DNA of 64,000 nt from contig CM037842.1 of assembly GCA_021234535.1 (NCBI GenBank), positions 27,682,189-27,746,188 on the forward strand. The letters run 5' to 3'. The translations under genes were made by a program, and so were the position numbers. Source of the stretch: Stichopus chloronotus. Lineage: Eukaryota > Echinodermata > Holothuroidea > Aspidochirotida > Stichopodidae. Within the stretch, counting starts at the first letter, position 1. Each line of letters opens with the position of its first letter. The notes under the pieces are model-generated. The model was not told where the DNA came from and did not search any database. It saw only the letters and a list, made by a program, of their open reading frames with translations. Shown in pieces: positions 12,901-24,344 of the stretch.

Positions 12901-15900
12901 CTTTGAATGTGTTATTGTAGGTGATAATTACTTTGAAACCTTTAGTTTATCATTTGTAATATCATAATCAGTTAATCATCATTGTCTTACTTTGTTCACA
13001 AACAGACGAGATGATCCCTTTGATGCCATTGTTTTACACTCCAAGCACAAAGGAAGAACATTAGAGACTCTCCCTGAGGGAAGGTACGGTAATTTTACTT
13101 GCAATTTACGTCTTTCACACGGATCTGCCTCTCAAATACATCCGTTCTGCTGTATTCGTATTCAGAGTATATGATAAAGTTGTCTTCTGTCTACAGTAGA
13201 TGACACAGCAACAAAAACAGAAAGTTGTGTGCTGTGTGTAAGTAGGAACTTTAAAGGCTACTTGCACTCTTCTTCCCATCTTGTGTTGCTTTTGCAACAA
13301 AAACTATGCTAGACTTAAATTTAACTTATCATGATATGGATGTAGAGTAATTGTTAAGTCTAAATTTGTGGCAAATATTTTAACTTTTCATCAGTTTTCG
13401 TCTTTGCATTTTGTCGATTGGTTTTGTAGTCATACACAGCTGATGATTGGGTCACCGGTTTCCTTACTTGGGACAATCAGGTCGCTAGTACTACTGTAGG
13501 CTCCTTATTTTTACCATTCGATTAATGACTAGTCTCCATAATGCGGATGATTTAGTCGCTACTCTGTGTAATGTGAATCATGTTGGGTTACTATCTTCTA
13601 CTGACAAAAAAAAAAATGCTTGCTCAGAAAGTAGTTGCCACCCTTTATTCTCATTACAGTGTTTTGGGTACCAGCTCAGTCAGGAGGGTTGCAATGCTGA
13701 AACATGCTCATCCTCATCTGAAGTTCAAAGATGTGGTAAATATTCTTCAAGAAATTTTTGTGGATGTTTATGTCAAGTCCAAACCTCACAGTGGCCTATA
13801 AAAGCTGTATTTCCATCCTGGGAGCGAGGTATATTTCAAAAATATCATTTAAAACCCCTATAAAAATGTATGTATTATATTTGTCGAATGACAAAATGTT
13901 TTACCTGAAAACGAGACCAAGTTTAGTCCTGCAAAATTGTTTAGATGCCTATAATTTTTCTTTTTAAGACTGAGAGATAAGTAAAAAGCTGCTGTCGTTT
14001 CCTTTCATCGTGTCAGACATGAAATCTAACATACTGTACCTATGAAAACCTACCTGTGTCATTTCCTTTTTACAAACTCTCAGAAAAGTCTACATTTAAG
14101 AGAAGGGGCACTGTAAGGCCTGTGATTTGATTGCCATCGCATTTGGAACACCGATGCCTTTGACATTTGTTTGGGTTTCACCAATATTCACCAGATTGGT
14201 ATCCCAGCAATCAAGCATTACATTTTTACCTGTAGGCAGTCCCTCTTGCCAAGCTCACGTCGTGGTGGCTTCAGTGGAAATGCTGTTCGGCAATCTCTGC
14301 AATATGTTTAATGATCTGTTTTTCAGTGGAGGGGTAGGTCCGGGTGAGATGACCGGCTCAAATAATAGAGAACTTCAAATGCTTTACCGCTCAGGTTTTA
14401 ACCAGCTAACATCTCAATTTCAATGCATATGCATCTACTAAAAAGTTGAAAATGATTTAAAAGAATATGAGAGAGCCCCATATGCAGCTAAGTTGATCTC
14501 ACCCATCTTAATAACAACATTCACAGACCTCATGTGTCTTTAGATTTTTTTAGGATGTGTTTGGTGAAATTTTATATATTGTTGCTTTTATTGGACCTGC
14601 AGCAAAGCCTTCTGGTAGTTGGTTGCAGTAACTTCTCAAGAATGTGAAAAGAATCTGTGTTGCATATTTAGTATCTATCTAGGGTTAGATTCATGCCTAC
14701 GGCAAGAAAAAAGGCACAGTAGGCCCATAAAAGAGGGACTACGGAGCTGTCGGTATTCACGTTTCCCCATGATTACTTTTGCCCCCCAATGATTTGGGGG
14801 GGGGCTCAAAACCATTATTGACATTACATCACATGTGCTGGTAGCCCCCTAATTTATTCAGTCCCCTACCAGAATTTCACCTGGCTATCAGGTTGAGGCA
14901 ATTTTACTGAGTGTATCAAAGAACAGCCAAGTAAAAAAAATGTTCAAAGTTTTAGTTATGTTACCTTTTGAATGGTTTCTTTTGACATACTCCAGGGGGA
15001 CAAATCCCTCTTCACACTCAAGTCTGGAAAGTATGTTGGCCCATCAAGCTTGGGCTTGCTCTAAATACACTCGGGATAAACTGGTGCCCGTTTGGGACTA
15101 AAAGCCTTAATAGCCTCTGCATTGAAGTTTCCGACTAAGTTTTAACGTTAGTGTGACGTAGTGAACAAGGACTAGTGGAATGTCATTTACCCAGTGGATT
15201 TTGACTGTCAAACACCTGCCAAGCTTGTGTGATGGTTACATTGAAATTCTGAGTGCTATCTCAACCTAACAGGTACCCTTGGATTCCACTGTCCATTTTG
15301 GAAGACACCTTTACAATAGTCTTGGTCAGGTTTGCAGCTAGACAAATTTTAGTGCTAATAAACAGGGAGGAATTAGCCTCTGTGGGTGGGGTCCAAAAGT
15401 TTGTACCAGGGCCCCTGGCAAGGTCCAGGACAACACCCTGGTGGGGCTCTAAGATGGTCTAGCTCCCCGAAGCACCCTGCATTTTGTATAGAGCATTATT
15501 ATGGGAAATACTCGCAAAATCGTTTCATTGTGACTTGAGGCACTGCTTCTCCCTTCATCGTTACTTCATTTTGTGGAGTTTGTGCCAAATGGTAAGGTTT
15601 TCACTTATCACAAATGCCAGACTGGTATTACTAGTCCTGTGCAGGGCTGCTCGGTGTTGCCCACAGTAGCTACAGCCCTGGTCTAGATTAACCGTGGGAT
15701 CCCACGAATGATTGAGTGTTTGGTTCCAGAGGATGAGTGACATTACTTCAAAGGAATCGTCATGTGCTTCTCACTACTTGAATATTTTATAAGAACTATC
15801 AAATGACAAACCAACATCTTCATCTCACTTTTGTGAATAATCATTTGCAAGGTCTAAGGGAGAGGAAAATTAGATGAACTCTAGTTTTCTGAGTTAACTT

Positions 15901-18900
15901 GACAATTGTTGGATGGTTCTTGATGTAAATCATAAAAACAATTCAAAATATTCCATTCCTCTCTTTCTGGCCCAGCGTGGTAACCTAAACACTCGCCTCA
16001 GAAAGCTGGACGAGGGCAAGATCTACGACGGTTTGATCCTTGCCAAGGCTGGCATTGAAAGGATGGGATGGGATCACAGGATCAGCCAGGTAAAGTAGTT
16101 GATACAATCTTTATGGCCATTTGGTTGTCATGGGAACAGATGGGGATCAGTATGTGGTATGGCGATGTTAGAGGGTCCGTGAGGGTTTTGATTTCTTGCA
16201 GTCATACATCGTAAAATCTTTCTTTCTATTCATTCGACATACACATTTGAAAAGACATCGGAAAATTCCAGTTCAAAATGACTGTCACAATTAAAGATGG
16301 TAGAGCATGGTCTTGACCTGTCCCACTGCTATAACCAGAGGATAATTAGCTCTTACAGCTCGAGGCAGAGCTTTTATGGAGAAAAGTTTATCCTCCAAAC
16401 ATGAAAGTCAAAACAAAAGTTAGGTATGTGAACCTGAAGAAGGCTTAGAAGGTTCTAATCTTCTTAGATGTGCCTTCTTAGCTTCTTATTGGAGTAATTT
16501 CTGTCTGAAATATTCCTTTTTTCAAGTCAAAATCACAAATGTATAATGAAACATAAATTTTCACTTATGTTTATGTAGTAGTTCTTACCTACTGGTTACA
16601 TTTTTGTTTTAGGATGAGGCAATTCTTCTTTTTGCCATTCAGATTCAGCCTCAAGTTTAAAAAATAGCCATCACTTTGAAAACAATTGTTGCCAACTGCA
16701 CCTCCTCCCCCTCCTCTTGCCCTACTGTGAAGGTCTCTCTGGTATTGTTAATTTTTTTCAGGTCTTGAATGGTGCATCCGACATGTACGCCGTGAGTCAA
16801 GGTGCCTTGGGGGTGGAAGTACTGGAATCTAGTTCTGGTCTCATAGAACTGCTCAGTGCCTTGCACCACAGAGATACAGTACTTCAGTGTGTGTCGGAAA
16901 GGGCTTTGCTTCGAACATTAGAGGGAGGATGCAGCGCCCCCGTAGCTGTCAAAGCAGAGGTGACTGAGGACAAGGTGGGGAGTGCATTTCAAACGACAGA
17001 ATCTAGATCAATGATTATCTGTTTTCACACTGGATTTGTATCTGCTTCCCTTGTATGTGCAACTTTTTAATCCTCAAAACTTAATTTCTCTGACACATTG
17101 TTTATTCCAGAAGAACGGCCATTTCACCTAATAATGATTAAAATGAATGCAATGGCAGATACTATTTTCTTTATCATTTGAGCAAAATTAGAACGTACGA
17201 GTAGCTTGCGTTTTGTTCAGTCAAATGTAAGGTTAGCCTGTATGAATTTTTTAGCTGATGAAAAAGAAAACAATGATCAAAAAGAATAATGTACTTTTCA
17301 GTGAATAAATTATCTGGTATTGTATCTCTTTTGCTGCACAAAATGGTAAAATTGCTTCACAAATGGGATATTGTGTTGCAGGTTTTGTGCATACAACCTT
17401 AGGGGTATTTTTCTGATTTTGTAACAAAATACAAAGAAAATAACAATTGCTTACACAAATTTTCAAGATTCAAATTATTCCCTGTTATTGTTTTTCGGGT
17501 CTGAACTTTGTGTAAACTAGTATTCAGCCACAGACGTTTGATGGTATAAGTCATTTACAACCCCAATTGGTTTCAAATCGTGAAAAATTTGTTTGACTGT
17601 GCCTTGGAATGAATTGTTTAACTTCCATGGATATTTGTATGAAAGGAAAATCTCTCAACTTTACGAGGCAGTATTTTGCTTAAAGTGCCTTTATTTCTTT
17701 GCAGTTAAAACTCCATGCATGCACACTCAGCTTAGATGGATCCAAAAGGGTGTCAGGTTCAAAGGAGGCTGTCTTTGACAACTGACTCATCTCCAAAGGT
17801 AAGTAGCACGATTACATCGTTAGTCTCTTTGTGTTTATCAACTCACTATTGAATGATTTCCATACTTCCTTAGATTGATGTATTTGCTGTTTTTGTGTCA
17901 CCATAGCAACAGTCTAGGATGCTGTCCTTGGTTCATATTTGAGGTAATCATTTCAGGAGTTTGTTTGGCTTGCATTGTGTGAGTGACGACCGTCATAAAC
18001 AGTGAGTCAGATGTATGCAAGGAGTTTCTTACATGCAAGAGGCCTCAAGTACCACCCCCCTTCTCTCCATCTATGATTGTCATGGGTTCGTCTAGTCCTC
18101 ACCGCTTTCAATTCAACGTTTAATAATCAGAAGAGGTAGGAAAGGTACTGTGCCTGTGTATTTACATCCACCAGGAAACCTGGAAAATAAGCACAAACAA
18201 AATATGGTATGAAACAAATAAATTTAAATTATTAGACTTCTCTACCAAACAAAAATTATTACGCCACCTGTAACCATAATGTTGGATGACGCACGAATGA
18301 GAATATCCGAAAAGAGACTTGCAAAGTATGTATTTACAAAAATTGCATCTTTTCTTGGACACCTCAACACCATCTTTGTAACATAACTATAAACGCAAGA
18401 TCCATTTCTGCTAAGACAAATAGATGTCTTAAATTGACCGTTACGCTTGAAAATAAGCAGAACAAGAACTTACAGAAATCTGTAGGGAAAGTTAGCCAGC
18501 TTCTCTAGCACGATACTAGGCAACGTCATATACAGTATACTGCTAATATACTTCCATTGCGAGGGAAGTGCCCTCAGCTCCATGTGAAGTTCCTTTAACC
18601 ACGAAACTGAGGGGCTAGCAAGGGAATAAACTTTGGAAGTCACCCCCAGCTACACATGCAAAACTGGTCATCAGCCCTCAGATTGTATAAACACAATAGT
18701 AGACGTCGCATCATCAAAATGCATGTAATGACCGTCTATCAGTTCATAATATTTCATGCAAAGTAGTTGTTTTGCTGTTACATAATCTAGAGTCCTTGTC
18801 ACGTAGCACAGAGTCCTTCACAAAGCAGACACCGAGAGAGACGTATTTTCTATGTTACGCCACGATGAGGCTGAGCGAGCACTCATGAGGTATAGCAGAT

Positions 18901-21159
18901 TGCACCAACTGACATACTACAACCAGTTTATCATGTGACAGTGACACCGTCAGACTCCCGACCTGCCACTCCTCCTCACCCTTACACTGCTGCGATTATT
19001 CAAAGGAACATTTCAAAGATAAGAAGTAGGAGGAACATTAAATCTAAACTGAAATGAAACCATGGAAATCCATAAAATTAAAAAGTGTGGACATGGGGGT
19101 GACTGAGAAGACCACTCATGGTTGAGCTACTAGAAGCCACAAGTTAAATCAGGTATTACTCCCAAGTAAAACTATTTCATGATTCTTCCAGAATGTGAAA
19201 GTGACGCTACATCCTTCCATCACGTTAGGTTGCATTTTACGTTGCGTTTTCGACCATTAGGCTACAACCAGTCAGTCTACCTACAACCACACAAAAAGAG
19301 CTTCCTTCTCTTACGTTTTATGAATGACGTTTTGTGACGTCGTGGGGTTTCAAATTGTGCTAATGAAGTAAAAGAGGTGATTTGTCAAGCATAATATCTC
19401 AACATTTTAGAACCTACAAAAAGGTTACAATCATGAAAACTATTTGCTAAAACATAAACAAATACTGTTGATGGCCACTTTGGCAGGCAAACATGTGTAA
19501 AAGTAGGAATTAAGAAAGGTCTATAAATGTGTTTCTAACACCTCATTAAATTATCTATTATTACATTGAGACATTGTGAAACCACTCAGTTATTATGAAA
19601 AGAAAAGGAAAATGTTATCTCCTATCCACTGATATCAGTTTTGTACCATTAAATTTTGTAAAGAAAGTCAGGTACTCGGCAAATATAAGATGATTCAGTT
19701 CCATCCCTATTTACATGTGCATGTCAGGACTATTTACACAACCTAAAATAATGGCAAGTTTGCGATCACCGACGAGTTCACGAATGTGTATAGGCTAGTT
19801 GCATATAAAATGTAAAGTAAAATCGCTGAGTCCTAAATTGTTGGTTATAGGTGATTGTGTCAATTAAACTGTGTGATTTTGGTGTAACGGAAAGCCTATG
19901 TTGTCATCTGCAAATATCGTTTGAAAAACATCTAATTGATTTATTAAATGAGGCTGGTGCTTGCAGAGTTGAAGGCACTCTTTGAGACGTGGGAAATAAC
20001 GGCCTGTCTTCGATGGTATTTGTTTTTAAATGTCGTAAATGATACCTAAAAAATCTTTCACTTCCAAAGAGATGGAAGATAAAAGTGTCTACCTACCTTG
20101 CAATAATGAATAAAAGAAAGCCTCACTTTGCATTATTCAACAAACAGTTGGTCATCACTTGTCAGTCTAGTTCCGCGACATGCCTTTGATGAGACTTTCC
20201 AGTATAGACGACAATGTAAGAGAATGGATCATGTGACCTAATTAACTCATTGGTTGCCGATAAACTTCAGTCTTTGTCCTTGACATTGTGACATTATTTG
20301 GAACATACTGACTTAGTTCTGTAGCTCTTGTTGTTGCATATTTCATATCAAGGTGAAATGCACCAATTTAGCAAACTTTAAATTATGTGAAAGCAGAATT
20401 GAGCCCTTAATCTTTCGCGTTTATCTGTGACCGTTGTTAGCTACTATAGTAATTGTCATGTTAAATTGTAGAGTTGTTTATTAATTTGCTCCTTGGTTTT
20501 GTTTCCTCTTTAGTTTGATTTTGTGACAAAAATAAACCCTGTTGCATCTGGTAATGTTGTTGGCAACTTCAGTGAGAGTCATTTCAAGTTGTATTTATTT
20601 TGCACCTTCTTTTTGTTTACATATTGGTGTGATTTTATGATGAAAGCTAACTTTCTTGCATCTCAGATGCATCACTGCTGGAAGTAAATATTTGCAGATT
20701 GGATCAGAACATGTGTGTGATTGAGGTCACTTTACCCAGAAATAACCACAAGCCTAGGAAATGCATCAATCTCTGACATGGGAGTCAGAAACGCATCTCC
20801 TTTTGCAGCAAAATGTATCAGTTTTGTCTCCACTAAGCAAAAACAAAATGTTGCACATCGACTGTTATATCGAATATGATATGTTTCAAAGAGCAATGGT
20901 ACATTCTGTTAATTAAGGAGATAATCTTCATTCACTTGCCTTCTAGCTTTTGATGCTTAATTTTGTTACTTTGGTAATGTTCCCTTCACAGGATTCTGAC
21001 AAAACTGTATTCGCCAGTGTGGTGGCACCAAATATCCCTGGTTGTAGTTTGAGAGAAGCTGAAGAACTAGGTGTTTCACTGGCCAAGGAACTACTTGGCA
21101 AAGGAGCAGATGCTATCCTTGAAGAAGCCAAGGATGAAATTGCAAAACTACGACCTTGA
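6911..21159 (+). CDS. HMBS: Hydroxymethylbilane synthase (porphobilinogen deaminase), whole gene span, nine coding exons
   Basis: This cytosolic enzyme joins four porphobilinogens into hydroxymethylbilane, the third step of heme synthesis, using a Cys-bound dipyrromethane cofactor. Joining exons 6911-6970, 10620-10692, 11790-11973, 13006-13083, 13660-13735, 15976-16089, 16762-16974, 17705-17798 and 20992-21159 gives 352 residues if one extra base in exon 8 is ignored; human HMBS has 361. Landmarks all fall nine below human numbering: Arg17 in VGSRKSE, catalytic Asp90 in HSMKDLP, Arg140/141 in [11 protein letters not shown], Arg158/164 in [13 protein letters not shown], cofactor Cys252 in [11 protein letters not shown]. 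Every junction has AG/GT ends and matching phase. As written, exon 8 is frameshifted and the protein would stop after residue 292, losing domain 3. The start ATG at 6911 is the only one giving the usual N-terminus. The first canonical AATAAA I found downstream is at 22863. Confidence 0.96.
8940..9795 (+). mobile_element. Degenerate CR1/Jockey-like non-LTR retrotransposon (RT domain fragment)
   Basis: Three frames in succession carry reverse transcriptase landmarks: [20 protein letters not shown] (RT block A) from about 9076, then a [14 protein letters not shown] stretch and [14 protein letters not shown] (RT block B) from about 9180. Next comes [13 protein letters not shown] where FADDTKINSD is expected, then [20 protein letters not shown] and ILGMIRQNF, typical of the CR1 thumb region, ending with RPHLEYAMQ near 9720. 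At least three frame changes and in-frame stops separate the pieces, and the two catalytic Asp residues are gone. It is a dead, 5'-truncated insertion in the sense orientation of the HMBS intron. Confidence 0.9.
10318..10505. repeat. Dispersed G/C-tract repeat, copy 1 (GGGGAATTGTC family)
   Basis: Alternating short units such as GACAATTCC, CCCCCCTC and GGAAAAGG read like an imperfect palindrome: a C-rich left half is followed by a G-rich right half (GTCAGGGGAAATCG). Related copies lie at about 38500-38645 and 53955-54180. Confidence 0.55.
10620..10692 (+). CDS. HMBS: HMBS exon 2
   Basis: Starts directly after TTTTTGGCAG and encodes [20 protein letters not shown] then EFEI, ending with one base of the next codon (ATT G|GTAAGT). 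Phase 1 is completed by TC of exon 3 to give Val. It matches the LARIQTDSVV region of human HMBS. Confidence 0.95.
11790..11973 (+). CDS. HMBS: HMBS exon 3 (catalytic Asp)
   Basis: Follows ATGTTGCAG and encodes [27 protein letters not shown]-like [12 protein letters not shown], then the active-site segment HSMKDLP with Asp90. It ends TAT AA|GTAAGT in phase 2, and the Lys codon is completed by the A that starts exon 4. Exon boundaries were set by this phase match. Confidence 0.96.
12290..12400 (+). mobile_element. MITE family A, truncated copy in HMBS intron 3
   Basis: The segment GACTCATCACCCCAGACAG and the following 90 bases match the left end of the MITE-A copies at 21602 and 58335. The right end is missing. 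Confidence 0.65.
13006..13083 (+). CDS. HMBS: HMBS exon 4
   Basis: Follows TTCACAAACAG and encodes [19 protein letters not shown] then ETLPEG, ending in two bases (AG|GTACGG). These combine with the first base of exon 5 to give Ser. It corresponds to [20 protein letters not shown] in human HMBS. Confidence 0.95.
13660..13735 (+). CDS. HMBS: HMBS exon 5 (double Arg)
   Basis: Follows CTCATTACAG and encodes [20 protein letters not shown] then KFKDV. Arg140 and Arg141 match human Arg149/150, which bind the growing polypyrrole. It ends GTG|GTAAAT in phase 0. Confidence 0.95.
15976..16089 (+). CDS. HMBS: HMBS exon 6
   Basis: Follows TTTCTGGCCCAG and encodes [38 protein letters not shown]. It is nearly identical to other animals in the [13 protein letters not shown] motif (Arg158, Arg164). 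It ends CAG|GTAAAG in phase 0. Confidence 0.97.
16762..16974 (+). CDS. HMBS: HMBS exon 7 (cofactor Cys)
   Basis: Follows TTTTTTTCAG. It encodes the [13 protein letters not shown] motif, the helix [20 protein letters not shown], and [14 protein letters not shown] with Cys252, which forms the thioether to the dipyrromethane cofactor. It ends AAG|GTGGGG in phase 0; this donor is set by alignment, with DK followed by [13 protein letters not shown] of exon 8. Confidence 0.96.
17705..17798 (+). CDS. HMBS: HMBS exon 8, with a one-base frame break
   Basis: Follows TTTCTTTGCAG and encodes [20 protein letters not shown] then EAVFD, matching the YLTGGVWSLDGS strand of human HMBS. At 17777-17785 the frame reads GAC AAC TGA, a stop. 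Skipping one A at 17780 restores TDSSPK and ends AAG|GTAAGT in phase 0, which joins exon 9 exactly. The 94-nt length is the only one that breaks the frame of the whole gene. The position lies in a loop that varies between animals. A sequencing or assembly indel is the simplest cause; a true frameshift allele is the alternative. Confidence 0.93.
17799..20991 (+). other. HMBS intron 8 (3.2 kb)
   Basis: Begins GTAAGTAG and ends TTCCCTTCACAG. I see no gene or named repeat inside it. Frames open by chance are short and without motif. Confidence 0.85.
20992..21159 (+). CDS. HMBS: HMBS exon 9 (C-terminal domain)
   Basis: Encodes [55 protein letters not shown], ending in TGA at 21157-21159. This is the domain-3 helix found at the end of human HMBS (LGISLANLLLSKGAKNILD). 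It is intact and conserved although the frame break lies upstream, which argues that the gene is functional in the organism. Confidence 0.95.
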   Translation, partial: DSDKTVFASVVAPNIPGCSLREAEELGVSLAKELLGKGADAILEEAKDEIAKLRP

Positions 21160-21601
21160 AAACCATCTCAGTCGACTCGGTAGTCCCGCCTCTTGCCATC
21201 ATGCTTTCAGATGTCTTTTGTAAAGTGGATGCACCAATCAGAAGAGAGAGGAGAATTGGTATTCATGATGTGATGAGAGACAAGGACAGCTCCTCCCAGA
21301 AAAAAAAAAAAGGATGATGGGATGCAGGAGGTATCCTCTGGTGAAAATGTTAAACCTGGTTTGAAATATGTCTACATTTCTGTGAGGGTGTTGTAATGTT
21401 TGTGTGAACATGTCCGGTTCATTCAAACGATGATGAAGGCACTGACAATGGAGTAAAATGCAGAGAGAGTAAAGAATAATGGATGGTCAGTCGTCATGGC
21501 GATATGTCTGTTAATTCAACAATGATTACTATGCAGACAACAGATGAAAGCACAGTCAGTAGAGAACAGTGGAAGGTCATTTGTTATGACAACAGGAATA
21601 A

Positions 21602-21850
21602 CCTTAAGACAAAGACTCAACACCCCAGATAGTTTTCAGTTCTCTCAACCACTTATGTCTGGTCTCTCACACAGCCTGTCTAAAAGTCCTCCATGTGTGT
21701 AATCAAAACAATGGACCCATGTGTTGGCTGTGCAATATGAACAACTCTGCATCTTTCAAATTTCCTGTCAATCAATGAATAGAACCAATGGAAAATTTTG
21801 CTTCTTCTAAGCCAAAAATATAGCTTTGGTTGATGAGTTACTGCCTTTAA
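21602..21850 (+). mobile_element. MITE family A, full copy in the HMBS 3' flank
   Basis: The left end CCTTAAGACAAAGACTCAAC and right end ATGAGTTACTGCCTTTAAAG are imperfect inverted repeats. The body matches the copy at 58335-58601 along its length (CACCCCAGA, CAGTTCTCTCAACCAC, TGTAATCAAA, ATGGA, CTGTCAATC, AAAATATAGCTT). Both ends carry TTAA, so a TTAA target duplication is possible. It has no coding capacity. Confidence 0.8.
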
Positions 21851-22200
21851 AGGGAAATAGGGCCTTTGTTTTACAAAAAGAATTACATTTCTTAAACCAT
21901 ATTTGTGGAGAAAGAAGGACAGATTATTCAGAGAGGGTAGAATGGTAAATTTCTTTTCAAGAAAAAAGTATCTGACAGAGAGAAATTAAGTTATTTGTTA
22001 CTCAAGAATAATTTATTCACCCAAACTTCCAAAATTTTAAATGACGTGTCTTCCATTACACATCTTATGCATAATGTTTTGAGGAGATGATCTTTTTGCA
22101 GTTGTTAAATTTGTTAGACTAAATGGTTTTACAATGGTTAAATGAAATCTCTATTCTTTGTATGTTATGTTGCATTTTAAATGTCATAGTTTTCTATAAA
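21846..22200 (+). mobile_element. MITE family B, copy 1, directly abutting MITE A
   Basis: Begins TTTAAAGGGAAATAGGGC, the end sequence of the family-B copy at 48486-48840. The interior of this copy matches the reverse complement of that copy (for example CATAATGTTTTGAGGAGA near 22070 versus TCTCCTCAAAACATTATG near 48596). The right terminus is eroded. Confidence 0.75.
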
Positions 22201-24340
22201 GGAATGTTGATGCTCATTTGGGGGAAAAATGAAAATTGGTTGATTTGATGTTTTCTTGAGTATGAGTCTGTCAAATATCTTGCTGATGAAAATGATACCT
22301 TGAGGATTGAAGTTGGTTAGTTGTCATATGTGCAGAACCATTCTCAAAGAATCAGAAAGTGACTTGAAGCTATAAATTTCTGTAGGGGAGGGAGAGGGCA
22401 GAGGCACACATTTTACAGAAATTTTTGCTTTCCCTACACAAAGACCTTCAAAGTTTTGCTGCCATGTGTGCATATTTTTACCACTTCACAAGTGTACTGT
22501 ATGTGTAACTTGAAACGTACCCTTACCCAGGAGTAGCAATTCCTCTGTCTCTACCCCACTTCATCCCACACACTAACACTTTTTGGAACCTGGTGTCTCC
22601 ACTGCTTTGCACCACTGTCTTATATTAGCTATTTCCTATAAATTGTCCTACTCAAATCTTAATCTGATATGCGACTCTAAAAAGAGGTCTATTTCAAAAC
22701 TATTCTATCTATTTGAGATGACATCACGCCATTATTGATTGACTTTCTATTTAAGTATTCATCAGCTGCTCCTCATATCAACTTTTTTTCTTTTCGAGCT
22801 CAAAATTGCAAAAATTGTATCGAAAATTGATTCCGATGTTGCTTTAGTGCAGCCTTCATTTGAATAAACACGTGCTATAGTTCCTCTGTACTCACAGAGA
22901 ACAGCCATCTTTGTATCATGTTGACTTTTTTGGGATGCAGCGGCCTGTCTGTTTGCAGATGTTCATGCATCAATTCCTCATCCTAACAGACAATGTGATA
23001 ATCGTGGTAACACTTCAACTGGATAAAAGTATCAGTAACAGTGTCCTCAATGCAGTCCAATCAGTGTTACGTATTGCACTGGAGTGCCACCACTTGCTTC
23101 AGAGCCCATGAGGCGGCCAACCTTAATTAAAGTGATTTTCCTGTAAAGGAAATTGTCATTTCATAAAAATGCAGGATATTTTTCTCTCTTGATTGGTGAA
23201 AACCATATCTCAATAGCATGTTCTATTTGGAAGTAATACATTTCTAATGGAATACAATTTTTCAAAATGGTACTTTGCATGGTGGGAAATTTTCTGATGT
23301 CACACATGCCTAATTACTTGAATATCCTCTGTATTTTTTTTTTCATCTCAATTGTCTTGAAAGAAGCATTTTAATAAAGATATCTCGTCTTGATTTGTAA
23401 AAAATTTTAAGGCAGATCTACAGTTTACCCAATCATAATATCCCCTGGTGCCAAATATTAAGATTAAATATTCAGCTTTGAAGAACAACAAATCATATTG
23501 CCTTAACATGCAGCTGTCACATGGTATTTTGTAACCTTGAGGCAACTGGAAATTATACTCACCCAGAAAATTTGTTCTCAAACAGCAATATCTTGAGTGA
23601 GGAACCAGATATTGGCATGAGGTTTGTAAAGCTAGGGGTGAAAATGAATTTTCTGTCATTTAGTAGCCCCTGCACTTGTCACAAAAATGTTCCTGTAATG
23701 ACAATGGAACTGAACAAAAACATAACTTTCTTGTGGTATTTATATCTACCAATGGCTATGAACCTCTAATATCTAGACTTGATGGCAGCTGTGCCATGAC
23801 ATTGCTGAACTGGGGGGTCCTATAGCCAGAAGGCATCATGCCTTCTAAATAAGTCATCAGATTTCCCACTATTCCACCTTTGATCACAATGGATTTATCT
23901 TGGTGATTGTGTAATGCCAACTGAACCTTATGACTGCTGTTTAAAAATAGCCAGTTCAAGCCACTACCTCAATAATTAGTGATGAGTGTATGGGTTGGTG
24001 TGTGTGTGTGGTTTTTTTTATTTACGACTCTTAACCGATGTGCACATCATAAAGTAAATACAAGGTATGTTCTTTTAAAGTCTTCCCTTTGAGCCATAAG
24101 CTTTTTTTTACACAAAATCAGTCACATGCCCCCAAATATTGTGAGGTAATATTTTTGTACTTTTGCTCTACAAGTTGTGAACTGGATTACAAATTGAGAC
24201 AATAATGTCAATTATTAAGTTTTAAGCAACTCATGGAATTTACTGAAGGTTTTGAAGAGTACTTGTTACTTCAACTCAAACAGTACAGTGCGTTTTATTT
24301 CTTACATTTCTCTGTCAATATCCTCTGAATTATCATGTAG
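22201..24340. other. HMBS downstream region; no gene supported
   Basis: Contains AATAAA at 22863-22868, a possible but distant polyadenylation signal for HMBS, and another at 23373-23378. I see no coding exon. A (GT)n run lies near 24000. Confidence 0.5.
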
Positions 24341-24344
24341 GGAA

